Shown one piece after another: positions 5,975-7,395 of a DNA stretch of 7,395 nucleotides. The position numbers were made by a program, and so were the translations under genes. The notes under the pieces were generated by a model. That model made no database searches, was not told the DNA's origin, and was given only the letters and a program-made list of their open reading frames with translations. This DNA is from Bacillota bacterium (lineage in GTDB: Bacteria; Bacillota; Clostridia; Lachnospirales; Lachnospiraceae). How positions within the stretch are numbered: the stretch's first letter is position 1; each line of letters begins with the position of its first letter. The stretch is taken from the NCBI GenBank assembly GCA_023425485.1, contig JAFACO010000557.1:1-7395 (forward strand). The letters run 5' to 3'.

Positions 5975-7395
5975 ATGATAAAATTATATGATAAAGGCAT
6001 TTACTTATTAAATGGTACACAAATAATTGAAGATGATGCTTTGGCAGCCTCTGCGGTATTAGCTAAGACTGGTCAGGAACCTTCCATTGAGGAAGCAAAG
6101 CAAGGTACAATGGCTTATGAAATTTTACAGGACCATAATGTTGGAGGAGACAAGAAGAAACTTAAAATAAAGTTTGATAAATTGACCTCCCATGATATTA
6201 CCTTTGTAGGTATCATTCAAACTGCAAGAGCGAGTGGTCTGGAGCAATTCCCCGTGCCCTATGTACTAACAAATTGCCATAACAGTCTTTGTGCCGTTGG
6301 CGGTACCATTAATGAAGATGATCATATGTTCGGTCTGTCCTGTGCCAAAAAATATGGTGGAATTTATGTTCCTCCTCATCAGGCGGTAATTCATCAATAT
6401 GCCAGAGAAGTTCTGGCAAGCGGTGGAAAAATGGTACTCGGTTCCGATAGCCATACCCGTTATGGTGCTCTGGGAACGATGGCAGTGGGTGAAGGCGGAC
6501 CCGAGCTTGTAAAACAGTTGTTAAATAAAACCTATGACATCAATATGCCGGAAGTAGTTGCTGTTTACCTGACAGGAACTCCAAGAAAGGGCGTAGGTCC
6601 TCAAGATGTGGCACTTGCAATTATTGGTGCTGTATTTAAAAATGGATATGTAAATAATAAGGTAATGGAATTCGTGGGTGATGGTATCAAAAATCTTAGT
6701 GTAGACTTTAGAATTGGTGTTGATGTTATGACTACGGAGACCACCTGCCTTTCCTCTATCTGGGTAACGGACTCTTCTGTAAAAGATTTTTATGAGCAGC
6801 ATCATAGGGTTTCTGATTATAAAGAAATTTCACCAAAAGCAATTGCTTATTATGATGGTATGATATATGTTGATTTATCTGAAATAAAACCTATGATTGC
6901 AATGCCGTTCCATCCAAGCAATGTATATACCATTGATGAACTTAACTCCAATCTATATGATGTTTTGGATGAGGTAGAGAAAAATGCACTGATCAGCCTC
7001 GGTGGAAGTAAGGTTACCTATTCTTTAAAGAATAAGGTTAGAAATGGTAGATTATATGTGGATCAGGGATCCATTGCTGGTTGTGCTGGCGGTGGATTTG
7101 AAAACATCTGCGATGCAGCAGATATTTTAGAAGGAAAATATATTGGTTCCGATGAGTTCTCCCTTAGCGTATATCCTGCAAGTCAACCGATTTATATGGA
7201 ATTAGTGAAGAACGGTGCAATTGCGAAATTAATGGCAACAGGAGCAACTATTCGAACTGCTTTCTGTGGACCTTGCTTTGGAGCAGGAGATGTACCTGCC
7301 AATAATGGATTTAGTATTCGTCATGCTACACGAAACTTCCCTAACCGTGAGGGTTCCAAGATAACCAATGGACAAATTGCTTCCGTGGCATTAAT
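5975..7395 (+). CDS. Aconitase-superfamily hydratase ([4Fe-4S] hydro-lyase), 3' truncated
   Basis: The frame runs open from the ATG at 5975 (GGAGGA at 5965-5970, four bases upstream) to the window end, giving 473 residues. The remaining part, including the C-terminal swivel domain, lies outside. Compared from memory with mitochondrial aconitase, the likely [4Fe-4S] ligands are Cys370 (in AGCAGG) and Cys431/Cys434 (in FCGPCFG). The active-site IHQ (139-141) and DSH (158-160) match in sequence and spacing, and Arg453/Arg458 in RNFPNR match the substrate-binding arginines. The family interconverts hydroxy acids by dehydration and rehydration in the cytoplasm. Differences from true aconitase are clear: AGCAGG instead of GSCTNS, and NCHN where HCDH is usual. 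This resembles the uncharacterised hydratase group that includes E. coli YbhJ, rather than AcnA/AcnB or LeuC. The substrate is unknown. It probably forms a transcription unit with the preceding small gene, although that pairing has no evident metabolic sense. Confidence 0.88.
   Translation, partial: MIKLYDKGIYLLNGTQIIEDDALAASAVLAKTGQEPSIEEAKQGTMAYEILQDHNVGGDKKKLKIKFDKLTSHDITFVGIIQTARASGLEQFPVPYVLTNCHNSLCAVGGTINEDDHMFGLSCAKKYGGIYVPPHQAVIHQYAREVLASGGKMVLGSDSHTRYGALGTMAVGEGGPELVKQLLNKTYDINMPEVVAVYLTGTPRKGVGPQDVALAIIGAVFKNGYVNNKVMEFVGDGIKNLSVDFRIGVDVMTTETTCLSSIWVTDSSVKDFYEQHHRVSDYKEISPKAIAYYDGMIYVDLSEIKPMIAMPFHPSNVYTIDELNSNLYDVLDEVEKNALISLGGSKVTYSLKNKVRNGRLYVDQGSIAGCAGGGFENICDAADILEGKYIGSDEFSLSVYPASQPIYMELVKNGAIAKLMATGATIRTAFCGPCFGAGDVPANNGFSIRHATRNFPNREGSKITNGQIASVAL

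Noticed and set aside
1..7395. CRISPR array, insertion sequence, phage or tRNA/rRNA genes
   Set aside because: No repeated spacer pattern, transposase or integrase motif, or cloverleaf-like sequence was seen on either strand.

Overview
The low G+C content, clostridial-style ribosome binding sites and protein families suggest an anaerobic Gram-positive Firmicute, probably a Clostridia/Lachnospiraceae-type organism. The evidence for this is a class B sortase, a DacF-like penicillin-binding protein, a BlaR1/MecR1-type M56 protein with extra extracellular domains, and an aconitase-like hydratase. The genus assignment is inference from style and was not tested by any search.

Layout: (1) Bases 1-1896, + strand: the 3' part of an M56 (BlaR1/MecR1-like) membrane metallopeptidase whose start lies upstream of the window. 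(2) Bases 1897-2118: a convergent intergenic stretch with a hairpin and T-run terminator. (3) Bases 2119-3360, - strand: a class B sortase with an acidic cytoplasmic N-terminus and a C-terminal tail. (4) Bases 3361-3710: a 350-base divergent promoter region with a strong nested palindrome and a good sigma-A-type promoter for the sortase. (5) Bases 3711-5078, + strand: a serine D-Ala-D-Ala carboxypeptidase (S11, DacF-like), followed by a strong terminator. (6) Bases 5403-5939, + strand: a 178-residue single-pass membrane protein of unknown function with its own candidate promoter. (7) Bases 5975 to the window end, + strand: an aconitase-superfamily hydratase of unknown substrate, cut off by the window, probably co-transcribed with (6).

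How they fit together: the first three genes all point to the cell envelope. One is a membrane protease that may sense an envelope signal, one is a transpeptidase that attaches proteins to peptidoglycan, and one trims peptidoglycan stem peptides. The sortase and carboxypeptidase are divergently transcribed from one shared region, which would allow joint regulation, but the sequence does not prove it. The last two genes form a separate unit with no obvious link to the envelope group. No mobile element, CRISPR array, tRNA or rRNA was seen. I found no convincing evidence of an entirely new multi-gene system. The most interesting items are the palindrome between sortase and carboxypeptidase, the domain additions on the M56 protein and sortase, the unrecognised small membrane protein, and the divergent active site of the hydratase.
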